Below, one piece after another: positions 47,932-58,404 of a stretch of 64,000 nt of DNA. This stretch comes from Trebonia sp963785645. GTDB taxonomy: Bacteria; Actinomycetota; Actinomycetes; Streptosporangiales; Streptosporangiaceae. Each line of letters begins with the position of its first letter. Within the stretch, counting starts at the first letter, position 1. A program made the translations under genes and the position numbers. The stretch is taken from NCBI GenBank assembly GCA_963785645.1, contig CAWAWG010000012.1, positions 124,001 to 188,000 of the forward strand. The letters run 5' to 3'. Below the pieces are notes generated by a model that worked only from the letters and a program-made list of their open reading frames with translations, had not been told where the DNA came from and made no database searches.

Positions 47932-47985
47932 GACGCGAGCACCGGCAGCACCTCGCCGAAGGGGCCCTCCGCCTCCACGCCCAGC

Positions 47986-50900
47986 TCAACCGCCAGCCCG
48001 TGCAGGTTCCCGCCCTCGGCCGCCGCCCAGAACCGGGCCTCGGCCGTCGTCCCGGCACCATCGCGGGCAGCGGCAGCGGTGTTGGCCGCGGTGGCGGGCT
48101 GCGACCAGTACCGCTGGCGCTGGAACGCGTACGTGGGCAGTTCCACCTTGCGGCCTGGCGGCAGCACCGCTGCCCAGTCGACCGCCACGCCCGCCACGTG
48201 CGCAGCCGCCAGCGCACCCAGCACGGCAGCGCCGGCGGCGGAGCTTCGGGTGCAGCACCGGGATGAATACCGGGTCGGCAAACGGGGGGGCCGCGCTGTC
48301 ATCGCCGGCCAGGGAAGCAAGGTCAAGCACGGCCGGCCCAAGGGCGGACAGGGTGCCGTCCGGGCCGATCTCGATGAACACCGACACCTCCTGCGCGACC
48401 AGCGCCGCGACCGTGTCGGCGAACCGCACGGGCTGGCGGGCCTGCACCGCCCAGTAACCGGGATCCGGGCGGTCGACCAGCCCGCCCGTCAGCGCCCCCG
48501 CCCACGGGATCCGCGGGACGGCGTGGGCAAGGCCCCGCGCCGCCTCGTCCAGTCCTGCCAGCGCCGGGTCCATCCGGGCCGAGTGGAACGCGTGCGACAC
48601 CCGCAGCATCCGCGTCCGCACCCCCCGGGCCGCGAACACCCCCGCGACCTGGCGCACCGCCTCCTCATCCCCGGACACCGCCACCGACCCCGGGCCGTTC
48701 ACCGCCGCGATACCCACCCGCCCACGGGGTACGGCGGGCCTCCCGTGCCCGGCGCCGCGCACGCCCCCAGCAAGCCCGGCCTCGGCCAGGCCAAGACCAC
48801 CCGGCACGGGATCAGCCGAGACAATGTCAGCCAACACTGCGGCGACCTCATCCTCCGCCGCCGCAATCGCGCACATCGCCCCGCCCCCGGGCAGCGCCTG
48901 CATGCCCCGCGCCCGGGCCGCGACCAGGCGGCAGGCATCCTCCAGGGATAGGACCCCGGCCGTATAGGCCGCGCCGACCTCGCCGACCGAGTGGCCGGCT
49001 ACCGCGTCGGGCCTTACCCCGTACGCGGCTAGCAAGGCAACCAGGCCCGCCTGGACCGCGAACAGGCACGGCTGAGCGAACAGCGTCTGGTCAGCCCGCG
49101 GATCGCCCAGGCCGGCCACGGTGCGGCCAAGGGCCATCTCAGCCACCGGCTCCCCGAGCAGTTCTTCAAGGAGGCCCACTGCGGCATCGAACGCCGCCGC
49201 GAAGACCGGGCTGGCCGCGTGCAGTTCCGCCGCCATGCCGGCCCGCTGCGACCCCTGACCCGAGAACAGGAAGCCAACCCGGCCCCGCATGCCCGGCGGC
49301 ACCGACCCGGCGATCATCCCGGCTGCGGACTCCCCTGTCGCCAGGGCGGCAAGCTTGGCCGCCAGTTCCTGCTGGGTCGTCCCGGTGATTACTGCCCGGT
49401 GCTCGAACGTGGACCTGGTAGTCGCCAGCGACCATCCGATATCGGCCGCCGCCAGGCCGGGCCGGGCCTGGGCCCACGCCGCCAGCCGCCCCGCCTGCGC
49501 CCGCAGCCCGGCCGCGGTGCGCGCCGAGACCAGCCACGCTAGGTGACCGCCCGATCGGACCAAGCCGCCGAGTGGCGCCGGCTGCCCAGACGCCCCCTGG
49601 GCCTGCTGGCCCGCGCCCGCCTTTTCACCGGGCGCCGAGTCACCGGCTTCAGGGTCACCGGCCACCGAACCACGCGCGCCAGCGGTCACAGCCCGGCCGC
49701 TGGCCTCCTCGGCGGGAGCCTCCTCCAGGATGAGGTGGGCGTTGGTGCCGCTGATCCCGAACGCCGACACCCCCGCCCGCCGCGGCCCGCGCCCAGCCGG
49801 CCAGGGCGTCGGCTCGGTCAGCAGCCGCACCTGCCCCGCCGTCCAGTCCACGTGCGGCGACGGTTCCCGCGCGTGCAGGGTAGGGGGCAGTTCCTGGTGC
49901 TGGAGGGCCAGCACCATCTTCATCAACCCCGCCACCCCCGCCGCCGACTGCGCATGGCCGATGTTGGACTTCACCGACCCCAGCCACAGCGGCCGGCCCT
50001 CCGCCCGGCCCGGCCCGTACGCCGCGATCAGCGCCCCCGCCTCAATCGGGTCACCCAGCGCCGTCCCCGTCCCGTGCGCCTCCACCGCATCCACCTGACC
50101 GGGGGCCAGGCCCGCGCTGGCCAGCGCCGCCCCGATCACCCGCTGCTGCGACCGCCCGTTGGGGGCGGTCAGCCCGTTCGACGCCCCGTCGGAGTTCACC
50201 GCGCTGCCCGCGATTACCCCCAGCACCCGCCGCCCGTTCCGCCGTGCGTCCGAGAGCCGCTCAAGCACCACCACCCCGGCGCCCTCGCCCCAGCCGGTGC
50301 CGTCCGCTCCTGCGCCGAACGCCTTGCACCGGCCGTCCGGGGCCAGCCCGCCCTGGACCGCGAACTCGGCGAAGATGTCCGCGATCGCCATCACCGTGAC
50401 ACCCCCGGCCAGGGCGAGGTCGCATCCTCCCGATTCAAGCGACTGGACCGCCAGGTGAATGGCGACCAGCGACGAGGAGCATGCCGTATCGAGCGTGACC
50501 GAGGGCCCCTCTAGGCCCAGCGCGTACGACACCCGCCCCGAGATCAGCGCCGTCACATTGCCGGTCAGCAGGTACCCCGCCATCTCCTCCCCCGCCCCGG
50601 CGCCGTACCACGACGGTGCCGCTCCCGCGAAAACCCCAGTCCGTGACCCCCGCAGCGACCCGGGGTCGATCACGGCCTGCTCCACGGCCTCCCAGGAGAC
50701 CTCCAGCAGCAACCGCTGTTGCGGGTCCATCGCCAGCGCCTCACGCGGGGAGATCCCGAAAAACTCCGCGTCGAACCCCGCCACGTCGGCGATGAACCCG
50801 CCAAGCCGGGTCGCCCTGCCCTCTTCCTGAACCGCCCCGTACAAGCCCTCCACATCCCAGCCGCGGTCACCAGGGAACGGCCCGATGGCGTCCACACCCC

Positions 50901-51081
50901 CGGCCACCAGCCCCCACAGCCCCTCCGGATCCCGCACCCCGCCCGGGAACCGGCACCCCATCCCCACGATGGCTACCAACTCCTGCCGCTGATCTTCTAT
51001 TCTCCGCAAGCGTTCGCGGGTCTGGTAAAGATCGGCGGTTACCCGCTTGAGATACTCACGCAGCTTTTCTTCGTTCGTCAT
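47986..51081 (-). CDS. PKS B, 5' piece: docking helix, KS and AT of module 2
   Basis: 1031-residue frame. The N-terminus MTNEEKLREYLKRVTADLY is a docking coiled coil. KS has LDTACSSSLVAIH, EAHGTGTALGDP and SNIGHAQSAAG; its stretch SLESGGCDLALAGG differs from the ACQALRAGECTLALAGG shared by KS1, KS3, KS4 and KS5, so it has another origin. AT has GHSVGEVGAAYTAG and HAFH (near 48583-48594), predicting malonyl-CoA. ATG at 51081 has AAAGGAAGG upstream and lies 45 bases after the PKS A stop. Sequence after about 48240 is out of frame. The whole PKS B gene runs from 51081 to 40294. Confidence 0.85.
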   Translation of the reverse strand: MTNEEKLREYLKRVTADLYQTRERLRRIEDQRQELVAIVGMGCRFPGGVRDPEGLWGLVAGGVDAIGPFPGDRGWDVEGLYGAVQEEGRATRLGGFIADVAGFDAEFFGISPREALAMDPQQRLLLEVSWEAVEQAVIDPGSLRGSRTGVFAGAAPSWYGAGAGEEMAGYLLTGNVTALISGRVSYALGLEGPSVTLDTACSSSLVAIHLAVQSLESGGCDLALAGGVTVMAIADIFAEFAVQGGLAPDGRCKAFGAGADGTGWGEGAGVVVLERLSDARRNGRRVLGVIAGSAVNSDGASNGLTAPNGRSQQRVIGAALASAGLAPGQVDAVEAHGTGTALGDPIEAGALIAAYGPGRAEGRPLWLGSVKSNIGHAQSAAGVAGLMKMVLALQHQELPPTLHAREPSPHVDWTAGQVRLLTEPTPWPAGRGPRRAGVSAFGISGTNAHLILEEAPAEEASGRAVTAGARGSVAGDPEAGDSAPGEKAGAGQQAQGASGQPAPLGGLVRSGGHLAWLVSARTAAGLRAQAGRLAAWAQARPGLAAADIGWSLATTRSTFEHRAVITGTTQQELAAKLAALATGESAAGMIAGSVPPGMRGRVGFLFSGQGSQRAGMAAELHAASPVFAAAFDAAVGLLEELLGEPVAEMALGRTVAGLGDPRADQTLFAQPCLFAVQAGLVALLAAYGVRPDAVAGHSVGEVGAAYTAGVLSLEDACRLVAARARGMQALPGGGAMCAIAAAEDEVAAVLADIVSADPVPGGLGLAEAGLAGGVRGAGHGRPAVPRGRVGIAAVNGPGSVAVSGDEEAVRQVAGVFAARGVRTRMLRVSHAFHSARMDPALAGLDEAARGLAHAVPRIPWAGALTGGLVDRPDPGYWAVQARQPVRFADTVAALVAQEVSVFIEIGPDGTLSALGPAVLDLASLAGDDSAAPPFADPVFIPVLHPKLRRRRCRAGCAGGCARGGRGGRLGSGAAARPQGGTAHVRVPAPAVLVAARHRGQHRCRCPRWCRDDGRGPVLGGGRGREPARAGG

Positions 51082-51126
51082 CTAGCGACGCCTTCCTTTG
51101 AGAAACGCACGCAGGCGCGCCAAGCA

Positions 51127-54100
51127 CTAAATCCCGAGCTGGTTATCGATGAAGTCGAATATGTCGCCATCGCTCGCCGATCGAATCTTGTCGGCAACCA
51201 GGTCATCTTCTGTTTTGCCAGCAAGATTCAGCTTGGAAAGAATCCCCTGGAGTCGTGTTGCGACGCGGACCCGTTCGGCTTCGTCTTCGATAATTTCCGC
51301 CAGGGAAGATTCAAGCTTCTCCAGTCCTGAGAAAGCCGGGAGAATCGACGTTTCCTCGCCCTGCGGGCCGGCGAGTTCCTGGGTGATGTAGGTTCCCAGC
51401 TCAGCTGGGGTGGGGTAGTCAAAGACGATGGTGGCGGGCAGTCGCAGCCCCGTCGCGGCGTTGAGGCGGTTGCGGAACTCGACCGCGGTCAGCGAGTCGA
51501 ATCCGAGATCGCGGAAGCTGCGGGTGAGGTCGATGGCGGTGTGGTGGCCCATGTCGAGGACCTGAGCGGCCTGGCCCGCGACAAGGTCACGGATAGCCTG
51601 CTCGCGTTCCGCCGGGGGGAGGGCGGCCAGGCGGGCGGCCTGGCCGACGCCGGCGTCCTGGCCAGCGATGCGGCGGGCCGGGGCGGGGCGGGAGAGGGCG
51701 GACAAGAGCGGCGGGAGGTGGCCGCCGGGGCGGCGGAGGGCTCCAGCGTCGAGGCGAGCGGCGACCAGCAGGGCGGCGAAGCCGGCCGCGCCGGCGTCGA
51801 GGAGAGCCAGGCCGTCGGCGTTGGTAAGCGGCCGAAGCCCCTGGCGGCTCAGCCGCTGCTGGTCGGCGGCGGACAGCCGGCCCGCCATGCCAGCCTGCCA
51901 GGGGCCCCAGGCCAGGGAGACGGCGGGCAGGCCGTCCCGGCGACGGGCGGCGGCCAGCGCGTCGAGGAAGGTGTTAGCCCCCGCGTAGTTGCCTTGGCCG
52001 GGGCTGCCCAGAGTCCCGGCGACGGAGGAGAACACGACAAACGCCTCCAGGTCCAGGTGCCTGGTTAGCTCGTGCAGGTGCCACGCGGCGTCGGCCTTGG
52101 GCCGCAGCACCGTCGCCAGCCAGCCGGGGGTCAGCGAGCCGATAACGCCGTCGTCGAGCAGCCCGGCGGCGTGGATCACCGAGTCCGGCGGATCGGCCGC
52201 GATGACGGCGGCGAGGGCGGCCCGGTCGGCGGTGTCGCAGGCAGTCACCCGAACCTCGGCGCCGGCGCCGGCGATGGAGGCGGCCAGCGCCGCCGTGGCG
52301 GGAGCGGCCGGGCCGCGACGGGAGACCAGGACAAGCCGGGCGGCCCGCCGCCCGGCGGCCAGGTGTCCGGCGGCCAGGGCACCCAGTGCGCCGGACGCGC
52401 CGGTTATCAGCATGGTGCTGGCCTCCCGGCGCGGCGCGGGCACGGTCAGCACGACCTTGCCGACGTGGCGGGCCTGGCTCAGGAACCGGAACGCCTCGGG
52501 CGCCCGCCGAATGTCCCAGCACGCGGCCGGCAGCGGGGCGAGCGCCCCGGACTCGAACAGGGCGCCCAGCGTCGCCAGCAGGCCGGCGATCTTGTCCGGG
52601 CTCTCCTGGAGCAGGTCAAAGGCCTGATAGGCCACCCCGGCGTGGTCCGCCGCCACCAGGGCGGGGTCACGGACATCGGCCTTGCCCATCTCTATGAACC
52701 GGCCGCAGGGGGCGGTCAGCCGCAGCGAGGCGTCCACGAACTCCCCTGCCAGCGAGTCCAGTACTACGTCCACCCCGCGGCCGCCGGTCGCGGCCCGGAA
52801 CTTCGCCTCGAACGCGGTGTCCCGGGACGAGGCGATGTGATCGCCGGGCACTCCCAGCTCCCGCAGCAGCGGCTGCTTGGCCAGGCTGGCAGTCGCGAAC
52901 ACCTCGGCGCCCAGGTGCCGGGCCACCTGCACGGCCGCCATCCCGACGCCGCCGGCCGCGGCGTGGACCAGCACCGACTCCCCGGCCCGCAGCCCGGCCA
53001 GTTCCGCCAGCGCGTACCAGGCGGTGAGGAACGCCACTGGGGCCGACGCCGCCTGCGCGAGCGACCAGCCCGTCGGGACCGGTGCCAGCAGCCGGGCGTC
53101 GGTCACCGCGGACGGCCCGAACGCCCCGGTGAACAGGCCCATCACCCGGTCGCCTGAGGCCAGGCCGGGCACCCGCGCCCCGGTTTCCAGCACGACACCC
53201 GCGCCCTCCAGGCCCAGCAGCCCCGCCTCCCCGGGGTACATGCCCAGCACGTTCAGCACGTCCCGGAAGTTCACTCCCGCGGCCCGGATCCCGACTCGCG
53301 CCTCCCCCGGGCCCGTTGCGCGGCCGGCCTCCGGCGCCGGGATCAGTGCCAGCGCGTCCAGCGAGCCGCGCCCGGTGAACCCCAGCCGCCACCCGCCCGG
53401 CTCGTCAGGCGCCGTCAGGCTGGCTCGCGCGCGGGCCAGCCTCGGGACCCGCAGCTGCCCGCCGCGGACCGCGAACTCCGGCTCGCCTAGCCCGACACCC
53501 ACCGCCAGCAGTTCCCCGGCCGCGACGGCGTCGTCCGCGTCGGCCAGCACCACCCGCCCCGGGTTCTCCGACGCTGCCGCGCGCACCAGCCCGCACACCG
53601 CCGCGGCCGCCAGGTCCGGCGGCGTCTCGGGCCCGGCGTCCAGAGCCCGCTCGGTCACCACCACCAGCCGCGACTCCGCCAGCCCCGCCACGGCCAGCCA
53701 CTCCTGGACCACCGCCAGCACACGTTCGGCCGTGCCACGGGCCCGCACCGGAACCGGCGCCGCCCCGTCTGCCCCAGCCGGGACCAGCCACACCGCCGCC
53801 GCCGGGACCGGCGCCCCCGCGGCCACCGCGGCCGCCAGTTCCGCCACCCCCTTGTACCGCACCCCGCCCGGCACCGCTGGCCCGTCCCCAAGGGACACGA
53901 CCTCACCAGCCACCCCGGCACCCGGGCCGCTCCCCGCCAGCACCCACTGCAGCTCGAACAGCGCCTCCCGGGCCACCGCCGCGGCGGCGCCCAGGTCGCC
54001 CGCCTCCCGCAGCACCAGCGACCCGACCGATGCCACCGGCGCGCCAGCCTCGTCCGCCAGCAGCACCGACACCCCCTCGCCCGCCCCTGCCGGGCTCACC

Positions 54101-57100
54101 CGGACGCGGGCCTCCGATGCCCCCGACGCATGCACAACCACCCGCTCCCATGAGAACGGGAGCAGCGGCCCGCGCTCCCCGCCCAGGCCGCGCCCCAGGC
54201 CGATCGCGTGCAGCGCCGCGTCAAGCAGCGCCGGATGCACACCGAAGCCCGCCACCGCCGTGCCCTCTGGCAGCGCGACCTCGGCGAACAGCTCCGCACC
54301 ACGCCGCCATGCCTGCCGGAGTCCCGCGAACGCCGGCCCGTACTCCAGCCCGGCCGCAGCCAGCCCGTCATAGAGGCCGTCCAGGCTGACCGGCTCGGCC
54401 CCGGTGGGCGGCCATTGGGCCATGTCCGGGTCGTGCGCATCGGTGCCCGCAACCCCGTCGGCCGCGAGGACGCCGCTCGCGTGGCGGGTCCAGTGGCCGT
54501 CGGGAGCCTCGTTTTCTGGCCGGGAGTAGATGGCCAGGTCACGGCTGCCGTCAGCGGCGGCCGCCTCGACGGTGACCTGCACGTGCACGCCGCCGCCGGA
54601 GCTGGGCAGCACCAGCGGAGTCTCGATGAGCAGTTCCGCCACGCTGCCGCAGCCGGCCTCGTCCCCGGCACGGACAGCCATCTCGGCCATCGCGGTCCCG
54701 GGCACGATGACCTGCCCGGCCACGACGTGGTCGGCCAGCCAGGGCTGCGCCGTGACGGACAGGCGACCTGTGAGGACCAGCCCGCCGGTGGCAGGCAGGT
54801 CCATCGCCGCGCCCAGCAGCGGATGCCCGGCCGCCGACAGGCCGAGCCCGGCCGCGTCGGCCGGGGCGTCATCACCGACCAGCCAGTACCGCTGCCGCCG
54901 GAACGCGTACGTCGGCAGGTCCACCACGGCCGCGCCGGCCCCAGCATAGATTCCCGCCCAGTCCATCGCCCCGCCCCGCACGTGCACCCCGGCGACCGCA
55001 GCCAGCAGCGTGGCCGGCTCGTCCCGGTCCCGGCGCAACGCCGGGAGCCACGCCTCGCCGCCCGCGTCGTCCCCCGCGGGGTCATCGCGGGTCTGCGGGC
55101 CGAGGGCGGACAGTACCCCGTCCGGCCCCACCTCAACGAACGTCCGCACCCCGGCCGAGCGCAGCGCCCCGGCCGCGTCAGCGAACCGCACCGCGTCCCG
55201 GACGTGCCGCACCCAGTACCCCGGCTCGGTCACCTCCTTCGACACCACCACCCCGGTCAGCCCGGACACCAGTGGGATACGCGGCTCCGCATAGCTCACC
55301 GACTCCAGCGCCGCCGTGAACGCGGCGAGCATCGGCTCCATCAGCGGGGAGTGGAACGCGTGCGAGACCCGCAGCCGCCGGGTCCGAGCCCCGGCCCCGG
55401 CCAGCCGCCCCGCTGCCTGCTCCACCTGCTGCTCGTCCCCGGAGATCACCACCGCCCGCGGCCCGTTCACCGCCGCGATCCCCACCGCCGGGCAGTCCGC
55501 GATTGCCGCGGCGGCCTGCTCCTCGCCGACCTGCACCGCTACCATCGCACCGCCCCGCGGCAGCGCCTGCATCAGCCGCCCGCGCGCTGCCACCACCGTG
55601 CACGCGTCCGCCAGTGACCACACCCCGGCCACGTGCGCGGCGGCGAGTTCCCCGATCGAGTGACCGGCCACCGCCGCTGGCGCGACGCCCCACGACTCCA
55701 GTAGCCGGAACAGCGCCACCTCGACCGCGAACAGCCCGGCCTGCGCCCACATCGTCTCATCCAGCAGCGTGCCGCCGTCCCGGATCGCTCCCGCGAGCCC
55801 GCCTCCAGCCAACCCGCCCGGCCCCGCGTCCGCCCCGGCGACCGGGCCCCGCAGGCGCTGATCCAACTCCACGCACGCCGCGTCGAACGCCGCCGCGAAC
55901 ACCGGGTACGCCGCGTGCAGTCCCAGACCCATCGCGGCCCGCTGCGCGCCCTGCCCGGTGAACACGAACCCCGTCTTCCCAGCGGTCCCTGCCTGCCCGC
56001 ACACCACCCCCGGCCCGGCCTGGGAACCCGCCGCCACCTCCGCCAGCGCCGCCAGCAACTCCTCCCGGTCCCGGCCCAAGACGACTGCCCGGTGCTCTAG
56101 GTGACCCCGCGACACCGCCAGCGAGAACCCCGCGTCGACCAGGCTCAGCCCTGGCTCCCCCGCCGCCCAGTCGCCCAGCCGCCCGGCCTGCGCCGCCAGC
56201 CCCTCCCACGTCCGGCCCGACACCGGCCACGCCACCGCCGGCATTGACATCGGCATCGCCGGGCTCTCAGCCTGGCCGGCATCGCCGGCCAGGCTGGCGG
56301 CGCGCACCGGAGCGTCCGGCAGCGCGTCGTCCTGCCCCGGCGCCTCTTCGATGATCACATGGGCATTCGTCCCGCTGATGCCGAAGGCGGAGATCCCCGC
56401 GCGGCGGGTCCTGCCGCCCGCGGGCCAGGGCACCGCGTCGGTCAGCAGCTGTACCTGCCTGGCGGACCAGTCCACGTGCGTGGACGCTTCGCCAGCATGC
56501 AGGGTCCTCGGCAGCTCCTGGTGCTGGAGAGCCAGCACCATCTTGATCACCCCGGCCGCTCCGGCCGCCCATTCGGTGTGGGAGATGTTGGACTTGACCG
56601 AGCCGAGCCAGAGCGGCTGCCCTGCCTCCCGGCCCCGCCCGTAGGTGGCGATGAGCGCTTCGGCCTCGACGGGGTCCCCCAGCGGCGTGCCGGTCCCGTG
56701 CGCCTCCACCACGTCCACGTCGGCCGGCGACAGGCACGCGCTCGCCAGCGCGGCCTTGATGACCCGCTGCTGCGCCAGCCCGCTGGGTGCGGTCAGCCCG
56801 TTGGACGCGCCGTCAGAGTTGACCGCGCTGCCCCGCACTACCGCGAGCACCCGGTGCCCGTTCCGGCGCGCGTCCGACAGCCGCTCGACCAGCAAGAGCG
56901 TCGCGCCCTCGCCCATGCCCACGCCGTCCGCCGCGGCGGAGAATGCCTTGCACCGCCCGTCCGGCGATAGCCCGCGCTGACGGCTGAACCACAAGAGCCA
57001 GTTCATGCTGGCCAGCACGGTCGCACCGCCCGCCAGGGCGAGCGTGCACTCCCCGGCGCGCAGCGCCTGGCAGGCCAGGTGCAGCGCGACCAGCGACGAC

Positions 57101-58404
57101 GAGCACGCCGTGTCCACCGTCATGGCTGGGCCCTCAAGCCCGAAGGTGTACGACAGCCGTCCCGAAGCCACGCTGGTCGTCACGCCTGTCTGGAGATGGC
57201 CCTCCAGCGTGGCCGGGGCCTTGCCGTTCCCGTATCCGAGGTCGGAGGCGCCGATGAACACCCCCGTCGGGGAGCCGCGCAGCAGCGCCGGGTCGATTCC
57301 GGCCCGTTCGAACGCTTCCCAGGAGAGCTCAAGCAGCAGCCGCTGCTGAGGGTCCATCGCCAGTGCCTCCCGCGGGCTGATCCCGAAGAACCCTGGATCA
57401 AAATCACCGGCGTCATAAAGGAATGCGCCCTGCCGGATGTAAATGGTCCCCGGACGGTCTGGCTCCGGATCGTAGACGTTGTTCCAGCCTCGATCCGTGG
57501 GGAAGTCCCCGATCCCGTCGCCGCCAGCGGCCAGCAGGTCCCACAGTCCTTCCGGGTCGCGAATCCCGGCGGGCAGCCGACAGCTCATCGCGATGATCGC
57601 GACCGGCTCGTCCACGATGGTCGTCGCCGTGGGCGAAACCCCGGTTCGTTCGATACCTTCCTGAAGGTCTTCCTGAAGTTCGGTCCGCAGGTATCCGGCC
57701 AGCGCAGTCGGCGTCGGATAATCAAACATCAAGGTGGAGGGCAGCCGCAGTCCGGTCGCGGCGGTCAGCCGGTGCGGCAACTCGACCGTGGTGAGGGAGT
57801 CGAACCCGGCGTCGCGGAAGGTCCGGGCGGGGTCGACCGCGTCCGGCGAGGCGTGGCCGAGCACGGCGGCCGCGTGCGCCCTGACCAGGTCCAGCACCAT
57901 CTGGTCCCGGTCGGGTTCCGGCAGCCGCGCCAGCTGCCGCCGCAGCCCGTCCGCGCCTCCGCCCGGGGCGGCGAGGCCAGTGCTGACGTCGGCAGCAGCC
58001 CCGCCGGGCTCCGGCCAGTACCGCTGGTGCTGGAACGCGTAGGTGGGCAGGTCCACCCGCCGCCCGCCGGGCAGGACCGCTGCCCAGTCCACGCTGACGC
58101 CGTGCACGTGGGCCGTCGGCCAGGGAGGCCAGCAGCCGACGGCGGCCCGCCGTCGTCGCGGCGCAGCGTCCCGGTCACCACCGGCGCGGGCGTCGTCCGC
58201 GTCATCGCGGAATTCCTCCAGGGTCTCGGTGATCGCGGCGGTCAGCACCGGATGCGGGGACACCTCGATGAACACCCGGTGCCCGGACTCGGCCAGCACC
58301 CGGACCGCCCGGTCGAACTCCACCGGCGCCCGCAGGCTGGCGTACCAGTACCCCGCGCCGGCCTCCGGGCCGTCCAGGAACTCCCCGGTCATCGCCGACA
58401 CCAT
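51127..58404 (-). CDS. PKS A, main piece: end of first module and KS-AT-DH-ER-KR-ACP of module 1
   Basis: 2425-residue frame. Residues 1-60 are the end of the first AT; about 66-95 are garbled by two compensating indels; the first ACP has Ser203. KS1 starts near 265, with Cys434, His569 and His609; the last motif reads SNISHTEWAAG, where SNIGH-AAAG is usual. AT1 has Ser916 in GHSIGE and HAFH (1015-1018), so malonyl-CoA. DH has His1226 in DHVVAGQVIVPG; ER has AAAGGVGMAAVQVARHLG; KR has ITGASGALGAL and HAAGLLDDG (B-type); the last ACP has Ser about 2304. The C-terminal 65 residues (SGLEKLESSLAEIIEDE to FDFIDNQLGI) are a docking domain. Module 1 should be fully reducing. The stop is at 51127. 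Confidence 0.87.
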   Translation of the reverse strand: MVSAMTGEFLDGPEAGAGYWYASLRAPVEFDRAVRVLAESGHRVFIEVSPHPVLTAAITETLEEFRDDADDARAGGDRDAAPRRRRAAVGCWPPWPTAHVHGVSVDWAAVLPGGRRVDLPTYAFQHQRYWPEPGGAAADVSTGLAAPGGGADGLRRQLARLPEPDRDQMVLDLVRAHAAAVLGHASPDAVDPARTFRDAGFDSLTTVELPHRLTAATGLRLPSTLMFDYPTPTALAGYLRTELQEDLQEGIERTGVSPTATTIVDEPVAIIAMSCRLPAGIRDPEGLWDLLAAGGDGIGDFPTDRGWNNVYDPEPDRPGTIYIRQGAFLYDAGDFDPGFFGISPREALAMDPQQRLLLELSWEAFERAGIDPALLRGSPTGVFIGASDLGYGNGKAPATLEGHLQTGVTTSVASGRLSYTFGLEGPAMTVDTACSSSLVALHLACQALRAGECTLALAGGATVLASMNWLLWFSRQRGLSPDGRCKAFSAAADGVGMGEGATLLLVERLSDARRNGHRVLAVVRGSAVNSDGASNGLTAPSGLAQQRVIKAALASACLSPADVDVVEAHGTGTPLGDPVEAEALIATYGRGREAGQPLWLGSVKSNISHTEWAAGAAGVIKMVLALQHQELPRTLHAGEASTHVDWSARQVQLLTDAVPWPAGGRTRRAGISAFGISGTNAHVIIEEAPGQDDALPDAPVRAASLAGDAGQAESPAMPMSMPAVAWPVSGRTWEGLAAQAGRLGDWAAGEPGLSLVDAGFSLAVSRGHLEHRAVVLGRDREELLAALAEVAAGSQAGPGVVCGQAGTAGKTGFVFTGQGAQRAAMGLGLHAAYPVFAAAFDAACVELDQRLRGPVAGADAGPGGLAGGGLAGAIRDGGTLLDETMWAQAGLFAVEVALFRLLESWGVAPAAVAGHSIGELAAAHVAGVWSLADACTVVAARGRLMQALPRGGAMVAVQVGEEQAAAAIADCPAVGIAAVNGPRAVVISGDEQQVEQAAGRLAGAGARTRRLRVSHAFHSPLMEPMLAAFTAALESVSYAEPRIPLVSGLTGVVVSKEVTEPGYWVRHVRDAVRFADAAGALRSAGVRTFVEVGPDGVLSALGPQTRDDPAGDDAGGEAWLPALRRDRDEPATLLAAVAGVHVRGGAMDWAGIYAGAGAAVVDLPTYAFRRQRYWLVGDDAPADAAGLGLSAAGHPLLGAAMDLPATGGLVLTGRLSVTAQPWLADHVVAGQVIVPGTAMAEMAVRAGDEAGCGSVAELLIETPLVLPSSGGGVHVQVTVEAAAADGSRDLAIYSRPENEAPDGHWTRHASGVLAADGVAGTDAHDPDMAQWPPTGAEPVSLDGLYDGLAAAGLEYGPAFAGLRQAWRRGAELFAEVALPEGTAVAGFGVHPALLDAALHAIGLGRGLGGERGPLLPFSWERVVVHASGASEARVRVSPAGAGEGVSVLLADEAGAPVASVGSLVLREAGDLGAAAAVAREALFELQWVLAGSGPGAGVAGEVVSLGDGPAVPGGVRYKGVAELAAAVAAGAPVPAAAVWLVPAGADGAAPVPVRARGTAERVLAVVQEWLAVAGLAESRLVVVTERALDAGPETPPDLAAAAVCGLVRAAASENPGRVVLADADDAVAAGELLAVGVGLGEPEFAVRGGQLRVPRLARARASLTAPDEPGGWRLGFTGRGSLDALALIPAPEAGRATGPGEARVGIRAAGVNFRDVLNVLGMYPGEAGLLGLEGAGVVLETGARVPGLASGDRVMGLFTGAFGPSAVTDARLLAPVPTGWSLAQAASAPVAFLTAWYALAELAGLRAGESVLVHAAAGGVGMAAVQVARHLGAEVFATASLAKQPLLRELGVPGDHIASSRDTAFEAKFRAATGGRGVDVVLDSLAGEFVDASLRLTAPCGRFIEMGKADVRDPALVAADHAGVAYQAFDLLQESPDKIAGLLATLGALFESGALAPLPAACWDIRRAPEAFRFLSQARHVGKVVLTVPAPRREASTMLITGASGALGALAAGHLAAGRRAARLVLVSRRGPAAPATAALAASIAGAGAEVRVTACDTADRAALAAVIAADPPDSVIHAAGLLDDGVIGSLTPGWLATVLRPKADAAWHLHELTRHLDLEAFVVFSSVAGTLGSPGQGNYAGANTFLDALAAARRRDGLPAVSLAWGPWQAGMAGRLSAADQQRLSRQGLRPLTNADGLALLDAGAAGFAALLVAARLDAGALRRPGGHLPPLLSALSRPAPARRIAGQDAGVGQAARLAALPPAEREQAIRDLVAGQAAQVLDMGHHTAIDLTRSFRDLGFDSLTAVEFRNRLNAATGLRLPATIVFDYPTPAELGTYITQELAGPQGEETSILPAFSGLEKLESSLAEIIEDEAERVRVATRLQGILSKLNLAGKTEDDLVADKIRSASDGDIFDFIDNQLGI

